Source: Bradyrhizobium sp. PSBB068 (GTDB taxonomy: Bacteria > Pseudomonadota > Alphaproteobacteria > Rhizobiales > Xanthobacteraceae). From it: a stretch of 64,000 nt of DNA. The translations under genes were made by a program, and so were the position numbers. The notes under the pieces were generated by a model. The model saw nothing but the letters and a program-made list of their open reading frames with translations. It made no database searches and was not told where the DNA came from. The stretch is from contig CP069300.1 in the NCBI GenBank assembly GCA_016839165.1, positions 2,108,001-2,172,000 on the forward strand. The letters run 5' to 3'. Positions 37,240-45,761 of the stretch are shown here, piece by piece (the stretch's first letter is position 1; each line of letters starts with the position of its first letter).

Positions 37240-38148
37240 GTGACGGCCAATTCCTCGATCGATCCGATCGACATCGGGATCTTGCGGACGCTCGTGCTGG
37301 TCTATGACCTGCAGTCGTTCTCCGCGGCGGCCAAGCGCCTCGACGTCAACCAGTCCACCATCAGCTATGCGATCGAGCGGCTGCGCGGCGCGTTCGGTGA
37401 TCCGCTGTTCGTCCGCAACGGCAACGGCGTGACGGCCACCGAGCGCTGCGCGGCGCTGGTCGGCTGGGCGCGCGACATGATCGGCGAGATCGACGGGTTG
37501 GTCTCAGCGGTCGAATTCGATCCCGCGACGGCGCAGGGCAGCGTGACGATCTCCTGCAATCATCACGAACGCCAGACCCTGATCCCGCAGTTCAGTGCGC
37601 GGCTGCGTGCCGGCGCACCAAGAATTCGTCTGGTCCTGCTCGACGCCGCGGGCCATGGCGACGTCCATCTCAAGCAGAACCAGTGCGACATCGTGCTTGG
37701 TCCGGTCGGGATCGTCGGTGAAAGCATCTTCAGGCGTCATATCATGACCGATCACTATGTCTGCGTGATGGATCCGGCCAATCCGCTGGCGCGGAGCCGG
37801 ATCGCGCTGTCGGCCTATGCGAGGGCCGAGCATGTCTTCATCACCCATAGCGGCGAGTGGCAGCCGCTCTACCTCGAGGCGCTGAAGACGAGGAAGATCG
37901 AGATCGAGCCGGTGGTCAGTCTTCCCAACCACGACAGTCTGGAGCGCATCATCGCCGGCACAAGGCTGGTTGCGACCATTCCGCATCACCTGGCACGGGC
38001 GATGCGCGGCGGGCTGCACGTCGCATCACTGCCGTTCCGCGTGCCGATCTCGATCGACATGTATTGGGGCGCCAGGACGGCGAAATCGGGCCTGCACAAA
38101 TGGGCGCGCGGCCTGCTCGCCGAGGAAGCGAGGGCGTACGCGGCCTGA
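37240..38148 (+). CDS. LysR family transcriptional regulator
   Basis: The 302-residue product has an N-terminal winged helix (FSAAAKRLDVNQSTISYAIERLRGAFGDPLFVRNG) and a periplasmic-binding-protein-like effector domain. GTG 37240 follows a GGGAGGT ribosome binding site. It is divergent from the P450 gene across 136 bases, the typical arrangement of LysR regulators with their target. An intrinsic terminator follows. Confidence 0.9.
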   Translation: MTANSSIDPIDIGILRTLVLVYDLQSFSAAAKRLDVNQSTISYAIERLRGAFGDPLFVRNGNGVTATERCAALVGWARDMIGEIDGLVSAVEFDPATAQGSVTISCNHHERQTLIPQFSARLRAGAPRIRLVLLDAAGHGDVHLKQNQCDIVLGPVGIVGESIFRRHIMTDHYVCVMDPANPLARSRIALSAYARAEHVFITHSGEWQPLYLEALKTRKIEIEPVVSLPNHDSLERIIAGTRLVATIPHHLARAMRGGLHVASLPFRVPISIDMYWGARTAKSGLHKWARGLLAEEARAYAA

Positions 38149-38166
38149 GCCGGACGTTCAAATGCA

Positions 38167-38195
38167 AAAGGCCCGCACCTGACGTGCGGGCCTTT
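38167..38195. terminator. Bidirectional terminator between lysR and the Pit transporter gene
   Basis: A 12-bp perfect stem AAAGGCCCGCAC/GTGCGGGCCTTT with a five-base loop lies between convergent genes. The short A and T ends allow function in both directions. Confidence 0.88.
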
Positions 38196-38232
38196 GTCGT
38201 CCGGCGCGTCGCCGCGCCGAAGGCAGGGGGCA

Positions 38233-39855
38233 TCAGAACACGTGGTAGAACACGTAGTACAGGCAGCCCGAGAGGATCATCGCGGCCGGCAGGGTCAGCA
38301 CCCAGGCCATTGCGATGTTGCGGATGGTCGCCCATTGCAGGCCGGAGCCGTTGGCGGCCATGGTGCCCGCGATGCCTGACGACAGCACGTGCGTGGTCGA
38401 GACCGGCAGGCCGTAGCCGTCGGCCGCCGCGATCGTCGCGGCCGCCGTGATCTCGGCGCAGGCGCCCTGCGCATAGGTCAAGTGGGTCTTGCCGATCTTC
38501 TCGCCGACGGTGACGACGATGCGCTTCCAGCCGACCATGGTGCCGAGGCCGAGCGCGATGGCGACGGCGAACTTCACCCAGCTCGGGATGAACTTGGTCG
38601 CGGCATCGAGCGAGCCCTTGTACTCGTTCAGCGTGGCGACGTCGGCGGCGGTCAGTTCGGCCTCCTTGTCCTTCATCAGGAAGCGGATCGCCTCGGAGGC
38701 CAGGTACATGTCGTTACGGGTGTTGCCCACCGCGTCAGCCGGGAACTTGGCCAGCGAGCCATATTGGGCAACCTGCTGGCCGATGTCGCGCACCAGCACG
38801 GCGAGCGAAGGAAAGGTGCCTTCGTTGATCTGGTGCTGCGCGACATAATTGGTCACGGCCGGGCGCGGATTGCCGATCACGTTGTAGCCGGCGGCCTTGC
38901 CTTCGATGACCTTGCTGGCCGCGGTCGAGTGCGCGGCGAACTGCTCGATCTGGCTTGCGGGCAGCGCGCGGTTCAGCGCATAGGCGGTCGGCACGGTGCC
39001 GATCAGGATCAGCATGATCAGGCCCATGCCCTTCTGGCCGTCGTTCGAGCCGTGGAAGAAGCTGACCAGCGTGCAGGTCAGGATCAGGATGCCACGGATC
39101 CACCACGGCGGCGGCTGGTTGCCGACCGGCTCGCCGAACAACGCCGGCGTCGCGCGCTGCAGCGCGATCTTGAGGATATAGAGCAGGCCGGCCGCGAGCG
39201 CGAAGCCGAACAGCGGCGACAGCAGCAGCGCCTTGGCTATGTTGGTCGCCTGTGACCAGTCGACGCCCGAGGTGCCGTCACGGCCGCGCAGCAGCGCGTT
39301 GGTGATGCCGACGCCCATGATCGAGCCGATCAGGGTATGCGAGCTCGAGGCCGGCAGACCGAGCCACCAGGTGCCCAGATTCCAGATGATGGCGGCGATC
39401 AAGAGCGCGAACACCATCGCAAAGCCGGCGCTCGATCCGACCTGCAGTATCAGCTCGACCGGGAGCAGCGACACGATGCCGAACGCCACGGCGCCGCTCG
39501 AGAGCAGCACGCCGAACAGGTTGAACATGCCCGACCACACCACGGCGACATGCGCCGGCAGCGAGCGGGTGTAGATCACGGTTGCGACGGCGTTCGCGGT
39601 GTCGTGGAAGCCGTTGACGAATTCGAAGCCGAGCGCGATCAGCAGCGCGACGAACAGCATGATGTACGGCAGGAACGACGTGACGCGCGTGCCGGTGGCA
39701 TCGACGTCGGCATAGATGCTGTAGGCAACGAACAGCAGCGCGGCCGCGACCACGCCCAAATAGATAATCCCCGTCATGGGGTGGAAGCCTTTGTCGAGGT
39801 CCGGACCCTTTTTCAAGGCGGGCTCGATCGAGCCGGGTAACGCCATATCGCTCAT
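38233..39855 (-). CDS. Low-affinity inorganic phosphate transporter (Pit family)
   Basis: The 540-residue product has ten or more membrane helices and the two PiT signature regions, GFEFVNGFHDTANAVATVIYT in the first half and FFHGSNDGQKGMGL in the second, plus the paired GLPASSSHTLIGSIMG and GLPVSTTHVLSSGIAG. It moves phosphate with protons or as a metal-phosphate complex. MSDMALPG at 39855 follows an AGGAG ribosome binding site. A soluble insert around residues 315-430 (including AGYNVIGNPRPAVT) is typical of the larger PitA-type proteins. Confidence 0.9.
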   Translation of the reverse strand: MSDMALPGSIEPALKKGPDLDKGFHPMTGIIYLGVVAAALLFVAYSIYADVDATGTRVTSFLPYIMLFVALLIALGFEFVNGFHDTANAVATVIYTRSLPAHVAVVWSGMFNLFGVLLSSGAVAFGIVSLLPVELILQVGSSAGFAMVFALLIAAIIWNLGTWWLGLPASSSHTLIGSIMGVGITNALLRGRDGTSGVDWSQATNIAKALLLSPLFGFALAAGLLYILKIALQRATPALFGEPVGNQPPPWWIRGILILTCTLVSFFHGSNDGQKGMGLIMLILIGTVPTAYALNRALPASQIEQFAAHSTAASKVIEGKAAGYNVIGNPRPAVTNYVAQHQINEGTFPSLAVLVRDIGQQVAQYGSLAKFPADAVGNTRNDMYLASEAIRFLMKDKEAELTAADVATLNEYKGSLDAATKFIPSWVKFAVAIALGLGTMVGWKRIVVTVGEKIGKTHLTYAQGACAEITAAATIAAADGYGLPVSTTHVLSSGIAGTMAANGSGLQWATIRNIAMAWVLTLPAAMILSGCLYYVFYHVF

Positions 39856-40439
39856 GGTAAACTCCTGTCCCAATGCCTCCGATTTTGATCCATGCATATG
39901 ACAAGCAATTGAAATCAGGTCCGTGAATTGCGCCGGCGATCCGCGGTGGCGGAGATCGAGCCGAATATTTGTGCAACGCATTGAAGGCCCACGCGCCTTC
40001 GCGGCCTCGTGGCAACCTTCAGCAACAGAAGGTCAGTGATGACAGCGACGAGGCCCGCATTTGTTCCGCAAGGCAAGACTGTGTGCGGGTGAGGTCACAC
40101 TGAGCAGGCAACCCGCCGGCGGGCATTTGGCGGCAGGATTCTGTCGACCGGAAATCCGGCGAGACGTCGGCGGTGATGGTCGCGGATGGTGGAAGTGCAG
40201 AAAGGAGCGGGGAGCAGGATGGAAGGATGAGGTGGCGCGCCGCACGATCGGGGCTAGCAAACCGCGCAGCGCGCCCGCCTCAGGGTACGTCATGGCGTGA
40301 ACATGACGCCCGATACCTGCGGAACACGTCACAGTACCACGGATCAATTAAAGGTTGTAGGTATTTGTCCGTGTTGAGGACAATTTCACGTCGAAGTGTG
40401 GTTACTCCGGTTCCGCCGGTCCGCCGGTCTTGCGGAACT
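39856..40439. other. Intergenic region upstream of the Pit gene
   Basis: In 584 bases I see no RNA gene, repeat or credible protein. Short frames on both strands (40061-40300, 40033-40347) have no protein-like composition. A CTGTCAT motif near 40040 (minus strand) is a half-match to a Pho box but lacks its partner. Confidence 0.4.
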
Positions 40440-41882
40440 TCAGGCCGAATTGCGCAACCGATCTGCGGCGATTTTCAGGTCGTCGATAAAGCGCTGATAT
40501 TCCAGCGCCTTAGCCTTTTCGTCGGGTAGCCGCAACAGGTAGGACGGGTGCACGGTGACGAGCACCTTGGTTCCGTCTTGGTCCATCAGGCGGCCGCGGT
40601 TCTTGTTGACGGGTGTGATCTTGCCCAGCACGCATTGCGCTGCGGTGGCGCCGAGCGCCACCACGAGTTCCGGCTTGATGGCGGCGAGCTCGCGCTCGTA
40701 CCACTGCCGGCAGGCGCGGATCTCCGGTGTGGCCGGCTTCTGGTGCAGCCGGATCTTGCCGCGCGGCACGAATTTGAAGTGCTTCACCGCGTTGGTGATG
40801 TAGACCCCGGCGCGATCGATGCCGGCTTCCCGCAGCGCGCGATCGAGCATCTGCCCGGCCGGCCCGACGAAGGGATGGCCTGCGAGATCTTCCTTGTCGC
40901 CGGGCTGCTCGCCGACCAGCATCAGCGTGGCGCTTTGCGGTCCCTCGCCGAACACGGTCTGGGTTGCGTCCTTCCACAGCGGGCAGGCGCGGCAACCGAC
41001 GGCCTCGTCGCGCAGCGCAGCGATCGTGTCGTGGACTGGCGCATCCTGGACTTGCTTGCGGGCCATCGGCTCATCCGGCCGCTTCTGCGGCTTATGCGGT
41101 TCGGTCGGCTGGTTCGCGATCATCGCGCCGGTGGTGCGTTCCGCGCTCGCGATCAATGGCTTAATCAGCGAGGCCTCCGGCAGGTTCCTCCAGTATTTCT
41201 GCGGCATCTCGGTTTGCATCGCTTTCACCTTCAGCCGCGCCGGATTGAAGATCGCCGCGTAATAGCTTCGCCAGGTTTCCTCCAGCCGGTCCTGGCTGGG
41301 CGCCTCGGATTTGGCGACGCCCGGCGTGATCGAGATCGCGTGACCGTCCCAATGCGCGCAGACATCGGGCGTCAGGATTGACCAAGGCATGTCGGCAAAG
41401 CGTTTGGCGAAGAATGGCGCAGCAAGCTCGACGATATGATGCTCCGGTTCGAACCAGGCGACGAAATGCGTATTCACGCGCCCGACCTCGCGGAAGCGGA
41501 CGAAGGCATGCATCTTATGTTCATCGCGATGCACCGCGCGTGCCATCGCGCTGATCTCCGAGACATCGCGATCGGTGGCGACGTCGAGCAGGTCGTGATC
41601 GCCGCGAATCCGCCAGAGCAGGCGATAGAGCAGGGCGAAGCGTTCGGAGTTGCGATGCAGGATCGCAGCCTTCGCCAGCTCGACGAATTTGACCGGCACG
41701 TTGAAGGTGCCTTCGGTCGTATCGGGCAAGTGGTCAGCTTCCGTCGCCGCAAACAATTCCGGCTCGGCATTGCGCGCGATCCACGTCACGTCCTGCGGCT
41801 TCACCCCGTTCAATGCCAGCTGCCGTGCGGCTTGCCGCCAGCCGTCGAAGTTGGTTTCGCTGTCGAGGGTGACGGTGTGCAT
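40440..41882 (-). CDS. DUF4130-UdgX fusion: uracil-DNA glycosylase family protein
   Basis: The 480-residue product joins an N-terminal DUF4130 domain (TIGR03915-type, about residues 1-240) to a C-terminal UdgX-type uracil-DNA glycosylase (about residues 285-480). The glycosylase shows the cysteine motif VGCRACPLWKDA of the 4Fe-4S cluster, the motif GEQPGDKEDLAGHPFVGPAG (near 322-341) and the UdgX R-loop KIRLHQKP (376-383) with the histidine that in UdgX bonds covalently to the abasic DNA product. It overlaps the radical SAM gene upstream by 1 base (TGATG). ATG 41882 is the start. Confidence 0.9.
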   Translation of the reverse strand: MHTVTLDSETNFDGWRQAARQLALNGVKPQDVTWIARNAEPELFAATEADHLPDTTEGTFNVPVKFVELAKAAILHRNSERFALLYRLLWRIRGDHDLLDVATDRDVSEISAMARAVHRDEHKMHAFVRFREVGRVNTHFVAWFEPEHHIVELAAPFFAKRFADMPWSILTPDVCAHWDGHAISITPGVAKSEAPSQDRLEETWRSYYAAIFNPARLKVKAMQTEMPQKYWRNLPEASLIKPLIASAERTTGAMIANQPTEPHKPQKRPDEPMARKQVQDAPVHDTIAALRDEAVGCRACPLWKDATQTVFGEGPQSATLMLVGEQPGDKEDLAGHPFVGPAGQMLDRALREAGIDRAGVYITNAVKHFKFVPRGKIRLHQKPATPEIRACRQWYERELAAIKPELVVALGATAAQCVLGKITPVNKNRGRLMDQDGTKVLVTVHPSYLLRLPDEKAKALEYQRFIDDLKIAADRLRNSA

Positions 41883-43120
41883 CAAAACCCAAACCCGAGT
41901 TGCGTCGCCTTCGGCTTGAATCGCTCGACCAGTCCGGCCGTATCCAGCAAGCGTGCCGACGGGCGATGGTCACTGAGAACGATGAACGGCAGTGCCTTGT
42001 TCCTGGGGATGTGCAGCCGTGCCAGATCGGCCACGCGGATCGAGGTGATGCGCCGCGTCGCGATGATGCGGTCGACTGCCTTGCGGCCGAAGCCGGGCAC
42101 GCGCAGCAATTCCTCGCGGCTGGCGCTGGCGACGTCGAGTGGAAAGCGCTGGCGGTTGCGCAGCGCCCAGGCGAGCTTCGGATCGATGTCGAGCGGCAGC
42201 ATGCCGTTTTCGTGTCCATCGGCGATCTCGCCGACATCGAACCCGTAGAACCGCATCAGCCAGTCGGCCTGGTAGAGCCTGTGCTCGCGCACCAGCGGCG
42301 GCGCGATCAGCGGCAGGGCGCGGCTGGCATCGGGAATCGGGCTGAACGCCGAGTAGTAGACGCGCTTGAGCCTGTAGGCACCATAGAGATTAGCGCTTGT
42401 TGTGAGGATGGTCTGGTCGCTTGCGCCATCCGCACCGACGATCATCTGCGTGCTCTGGCCGGCCGGCGCGAAGCGCGGCGGCCTTGTTTTCGTCGCGGGC
42501 TTTTCCGCGGCTTCGTCGAGCTTCAGCCGTAGTCGTCCCATGGTGCGGCGGATCGCGCGGACGTTCTTCTCCGGCGCAAGCTTGGCGAGGCTGGTCTCCT
42601 CCGGCACCTCGATGTTGATGGAGAGGCGATCGGCATATTTGCCGGCCTCAGCGATCAGCGTGTCGTCGGCTTCGGGAATGGTCTTCAGATGAATGTAGCC
42701 GCGGAAGTGGTGCTCCTCGCGCAGTTTTCGCGCGACGCTCACCACCTGTTCCATCGTGTAGTCGGCGCTGCGGATGATGCCGGACGAGAGGAAGAGTCCC
42801 TCGATATAGTTGCGCCGGTAGAAGTCGAGCGTCAGCTTCACCACCTCGTCGATGGTGAAGCGGGCGCGCGGCACGTTGGAGGAGGCGCGGTTGACGCAAT
42901 ACAGGCAGTCGTAGTTGCAGGCGTTGGTGAGCAGCACCTTCAATAGCGAAATGCAGCGTCCGTCCGGAGCGTAGGAATGGCAGATGCCCATGCCGGGCGC
43001 GGTCGAGCCGAGGCCCCTGCCGTCGCTGGAATCCCGCTGCTCGGTGCCCGAGGAGGCGCAGGAGGCGTCGTATTTCGCGGCATCCGCCAGGATCTCCAGC
43101 TTGCGTTGCACGTCCATCAT
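41882..43120 (-). CDS. Putative DNA modification/repair radical SAM protein
   Basis: The 412-residue product has the radical SAM cluster motif C68-x3-C72-x2-C75 (NACNYDCLYC) with further cysteines at 21, 47 and 56, and a C-terminal helix-hairpin-helix (DVASASREELLRVPGFGRKA) expected to bind DNA. It belongs to the TIGR03916-type family that co-occurs with DUF4130-UdgX proteins. Its chemistry is unknown. ATG 43120 has an AAGGG ribosome binding site; ATG 43117 and GTG 43138 are alternatives. A LexA box lies 79 bases upstream, between it and imuA. Confidence 0.88.
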   Translation of the reverse strand: MMDVQRKLEILADAAKYDASCASSGTEQRDSSDGRGLGSTAPGMGICHSYAPDGRCISLLKVLLTNACNYDCLYCVNRASSNVPRARFTIDEVVKLTLDFYRRNYIEGLFLSSGIIRSADYTMEQVVSVARKLREEHHFRGYIHLKTIPEADDTLIAEAGKYADRLSINIEVPEETSLAKLAPEKNVRAIRRTMGRLRLKLDEAAEKPATKTRPPRFAPAGQSTQMIVGADGASDQTILTTSANLYGAYRLKRVYYSAFSPIPDASRALPLIAPPLVREHRLYQADWLMRFYGFDVGEIADGHENGMLPLDIDPKLAWALRNRQRFPLDVASASREELLRVPGFGRKAVDRIIATRRITSIRVADLARLHIPRNKALPFIVLSDHRPSARLLDTAGLVERFKPKATQLGFGF

Positions 43121-43198
43121 GAATCCCTTTGATTCCACTGATGAATCAGAAAAATCCGTAATCCGATTGACTCATCAGGCCCTGTTAGCTTTATATTA

Positions 43199-43213
43199 GA
43201 ACATATCATGAAC
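43199..43213. promoter_or_regulatory. LexA (SOS) box between the radical SAM-udgX and imuA-imuB-dnaE2 operons
   Basis: GAACATATCATGAAC is an exact GAAC-N7-GAAC, the direct-repeat LexA operator of alphaproteobacteria. It lies 73 bases upstream of imuA and 79 bases upstream of the radical SAM gene on the other strand, so one box may control both. Confidence 0.9.
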
Positions 43214-43285
43214 AAATGAGCCAGTCCCTGGTTCTCTGTTCAGACCAGTGACGGCCTCAAATTTTGGTTGAGAAGGAGCGGCGCA

Positions 43286-44080
43286 ATGAACAGCGCACGC
43301 ACGGGTACGCTTGCGTCTCTGCGCGGCAGCATCGCGCGCATCGAGGCGCCATCGGATGCGGCGATGCCGAACCGCATCGCGCTCGGCCACGCCGGCGCGG
43401 ACGCGATGCTGCGCGGCGGGCTCGCGCCGGCCGCATTGCACGAGGTGTTCGCGGCCGGCCATCAAGCGGGCGCTGCGACCGGCTTCATCGCGGGGCTCGC
43501 CGGACGCGTGTCGACGCGCAAGCCGCTGGTCTGGGTGCGGCAGGATTTTTCCGATCGCGAAAACGGCGCGCTGTCGGTGCGCGGGCTCGCCGAGCTCGGC
43601 CTCGATCCGCGTCTCCTGGTCACGGTGCGCGCCGCCGATGTCGACGGTGCTCTGCGCACCGCGGCCGACGCGCTGGCCTGCGACGCGCTCGGCGCTGTTG
43701 TGCTCGAGGTCTGGGGCGAAGCGCGCCAGCTCGACCTCGTCGCCAGCCGCAAATTGACCCTCGCCGCGCAAGCCTCCGGCGTTACCGCGCTGATGCTGCG
43801 GATCGCGGCAACTCCGATTCCCTCGACCGCAGAGACGCGCTGGATCGTGCGTGCGGCGCATTCGCCGCCCGGCAATGCCTCAAGCGCCTGGGGCGCGCCG
43901 CGCTTCGACGCCGAGCTCGTGCGCAACCGTCATGGCCCGGTCGGGCGATGGATCATGGAATGGAAATGTGATGAGTGCCAATTCAGTGAACCGTCGGCGT
44001 ATCCTCAGCCTGTGGCTGCCACGCCTGCCCATCGACCGCATCAAGCGCAAGCTCGCGCAGGACATCGCCTCGCAAGCTGA
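43286..44080 (+). CDS. imuA: ImuA, RecA-like accessory protein of damage-induced mutagenesis
   Basis: The 264-residue product matches alphaproteobacterial ImuA: LGHAGADAMLRGGLAPAALHEVFA, then a degenerate RecA-like core (KPLVWVRQDFSDRENG, GAVVLEVWGEARQLD) and the C-terminal WGAPRFDAELVRNRHGPVGRW. Residues after WIMEWK overlap imuB by 110 bases and may be an extension peculiar to this strain. ATG 43286 has a GAAGGAG ribosome binding site. ImuA works with ImuB and DnaE2 in translesion synthesis. Confidence 0.9.
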   Translation: MNSARTGTLASLRGSIARIEAPSDAAMPNRIALGHAGADAMLRGGLAPAALHEVFAAGHQAGAATGFIAGLAGRVSTRKPLVWVRQDFSDRENGALSVRGLAELGLDPRLLVTVRAADVDGALRTAADALACDALGAVVLEVWGEARQLDLVASRKLTLAAQASGVTALMLRIAATPIPSTAETRWIVRAAHSPPGNASSAWGAPRFDAELVRNRHGPVGRWIMEWKCDECQFSEPSAYPQPVAATPAHRPHQAQARAGHRLAS

Positions 44081-45761
44081 GACGCGAGAGGTGGATGAAC
44101 CACCTGCCAGTGAGGTAAGCACATCGGCTGGGCTCTCTCCCCCCTTGCGGGGGAGAGTTGGAGAGAGGGGTAGCCACGAGCACCGCCCGAGCGGCTCACC
44201 CCTCTCCCTAGCCCTCCCCCGCAAGGGGGGAGGGAACCCGTCCGCTGATGCGTCCCTTACGAATGCCATGAGCAACGATCTCCCCAGCGTTGTGGTCGCA
44301 AAAGATCACAACGCGATCCTGCTGCATGCCGTCGACGAGGCCGCAATGCGGGCCGGGCTGTCGATCGGACTGCCGCTGGCCAATGCGCGCGCGATCTGCC
44401 CGGAGCTCACGGTCTACGACGCCGATCCCGCAGCCGATCTGAAGATGCTGAACGACATCGCCGACTGGTGCGACCGCTTCACGCCGTTGGTCGCGCTCGA
44501 TCCGCCCTATGGCCTGTTCCTCGACATCACCGGCTGCGCGCACTTGTTCGGCGGCGAGCGCGCGCTGCTGCAGATCGTGACCCATGCGCTGAGCCGGCGC
44601 GGCTTTGCCGTCAGCGCAGCGATTGCCGGCACCTCGATCGCGGCGCGCACGTTGACGCGCCACATCTCGGGCAAGATCGTCGCCAGCGGCGAGGAAGCGC
44701 AAGCGGTCGGCCCGCTGCCGGTGTCGGCGCTCGGCGCCGATCCCGCTGTCACCACCGGCCTGCGCCGCGCCGGGTTGAAGACCATCGGCGATGTCGCCGC
44801 GCGTGCGCCGCACGAGATTTCGGCGCGGTTCGGTTCGGCCTTCACCACCTTGCTCGGCCACGCGCTCGGGCAGGGCGATGCCCCGATCAGCCCGCGCAAG
44901 CCGCTGCCGGATTACATCGTCGAGAAGCGTTTCCCCGAGCCCGTCGCCACCGACACCGTGATCGCGCTGACGCTCTCAAGCCTTGCCGATATGCTGGTTG
45001 CGGCGATGGACAAACAGGGCAAGGGCGCGCGGCAACTGGAGGCGAGCTTCTTCCGCACCGACGGCAAGGTCGCGGCGATCATGGTCGAGACCGGGCGTCC
45101 GGTGACGCGGCCCGAGATGATCGATCGCCTGTTCCGCGAACGGCTCGATGCGCTGAGCGATCCGCTCGATCCCGGCTTCGGCTTCGATCTCATTCGCCTC
45201 GCCGCAGGGCGTACCGAAATCGTGGTGCAGCAGCAGCGCGACCTCGACGCCACCGTGCATGACAATGACGAGATCTCGGCGCTGATCGACCGCATCGCCG
45301 CCCGCATCGGCGGCAAGCGCGTCGTCGTGCATCTGCCGCTCGAAAGCCATATCCCCGAGCGCGCGGCGCTCGCGCTGCCTGCGCAGCATCATCTGGCGGC
45401 CGCCAGCGCCGCCGCCTGGCCGGAGCGCGTCGCGGGCGAGCCGCCGCTGCGGCCCTTGCGGCTGTTCGAGCGACCCGAGCCGATCAAGGTCCCGTTCGCG
45501 AGCGTGCCTGACGGTCCGCCGCATCAATTCACCTGGCGGCGCGCCTTGCACGCGGTGGTGCGGGTCGAGGGCCCCGAGCGCATCGCGATGGAATGGTGGA
45601 AGCAGGACGGTGCGGCGCTTACCCGCGACTATTTCCGCGTCGAGGACGCCGAGGGCCAGCGCTTCTGGATCTTTCGTGACGGTCTCTATGAGAGTGAGCT
45701 GCGCGACGAGGAGGGCAGGCCCGTTCCGGCCAACTGGTATGTGCACGGGCTTTTCGCATGA
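43971..45761 (+). CDS. imuB: ImuB, Y-family polymerase-like protein, containing a translated palindromic repeat
   Basis: ImuB is a catalytically inactive Y-family homologue that bridges ImuA, DnaE2 and the beta clamp. The 596-residue product starts MSANSVNRRRILSLWLPRLP, then continues with VVVAKDHNAILLHAVDEAAM, PYGLFLDITGCAHLFGGERA and the fingers/little-finger regions. Between residues ~53 and 90 lies a translated repeat (GLSPPLRGRVGERG to PLSLALPRKGGGNP) that interrupts the N-terminal polymerase region between LPIDRIKRKLA and SVVVAKDHNA. The frame is not broken. Stop and dnaE2 start overlap by 4 bases. Confidence 0.9.
   Translation: MSANSVNRRRILSLWLPRLPIDRIKRKLAQDIASQAETREVDEPPASEVSTSAGLSPPLRGRVGERGSHEHRPSGSPLSLALPRKGGGNPSADASLTNAMSNDLPSVVVAKDHNAILLHAVDEAAMRAGLSIGLPLANARAICPELTVYDADPAADLKMLNDIADWCDRFTPLVALDPPYGLFLDITGCAHLFGGERALLQIVTHALSRRGFAVSAAIAGTSIAARTLTRHISGKIVASGEEAQAVGPLPVSALGADPAVTTGLRRAGLKTIGDVAARAPHEISARFGSAFTTLLGHALGQGDAPISPRKPLPDYIVEKRFPEPVATDTVIALTLSSLADMLVAAMDKQGKGARQLEASFFRTDGKVAAIMVETGRPVTRPEMIDRLFRERLDALSDPLDPGFGFDLIRLAAGRTEIVVQQQRDLDATVHDNDEISALIDRIAARIGGKRVVVHLPLESHIPERAALALPAQHHLAAASAAAWPERVAGEPPLRPLRLFERPEPIKVPFASVPDGPPHQFTWRRALHAVVRVEGPERIAMEWWKQDGAALTRDYFRVEDAEGQRFWIFRDGLYESELRDEEGRPVPANWYVHGLFA
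44129..44239. repeat. Palindromic repeat copy 1, inserted in frame in imuB
   Basis: About 110 bases begin GGCTCTCTCCCCCCTTGCGG and end with GGGGGGAGGGAACCC. Within it CTCTCCCCCCTTGCGGGGGAG is itself a hairpin and the whole element is an inverted repeat. It is ~90% identical by eye to the copy in dnaE2 (48369-48480), one base shorter. It is wholly coding for ImuB residues ~53-90. Confidence 0.93.

Noticed and set aside
39856..40100. Pho box upstream of the phosphate transporter gene
   Set aside because: Only one half-site-like CTGTCAT is present, without a second copy 11 bases away.
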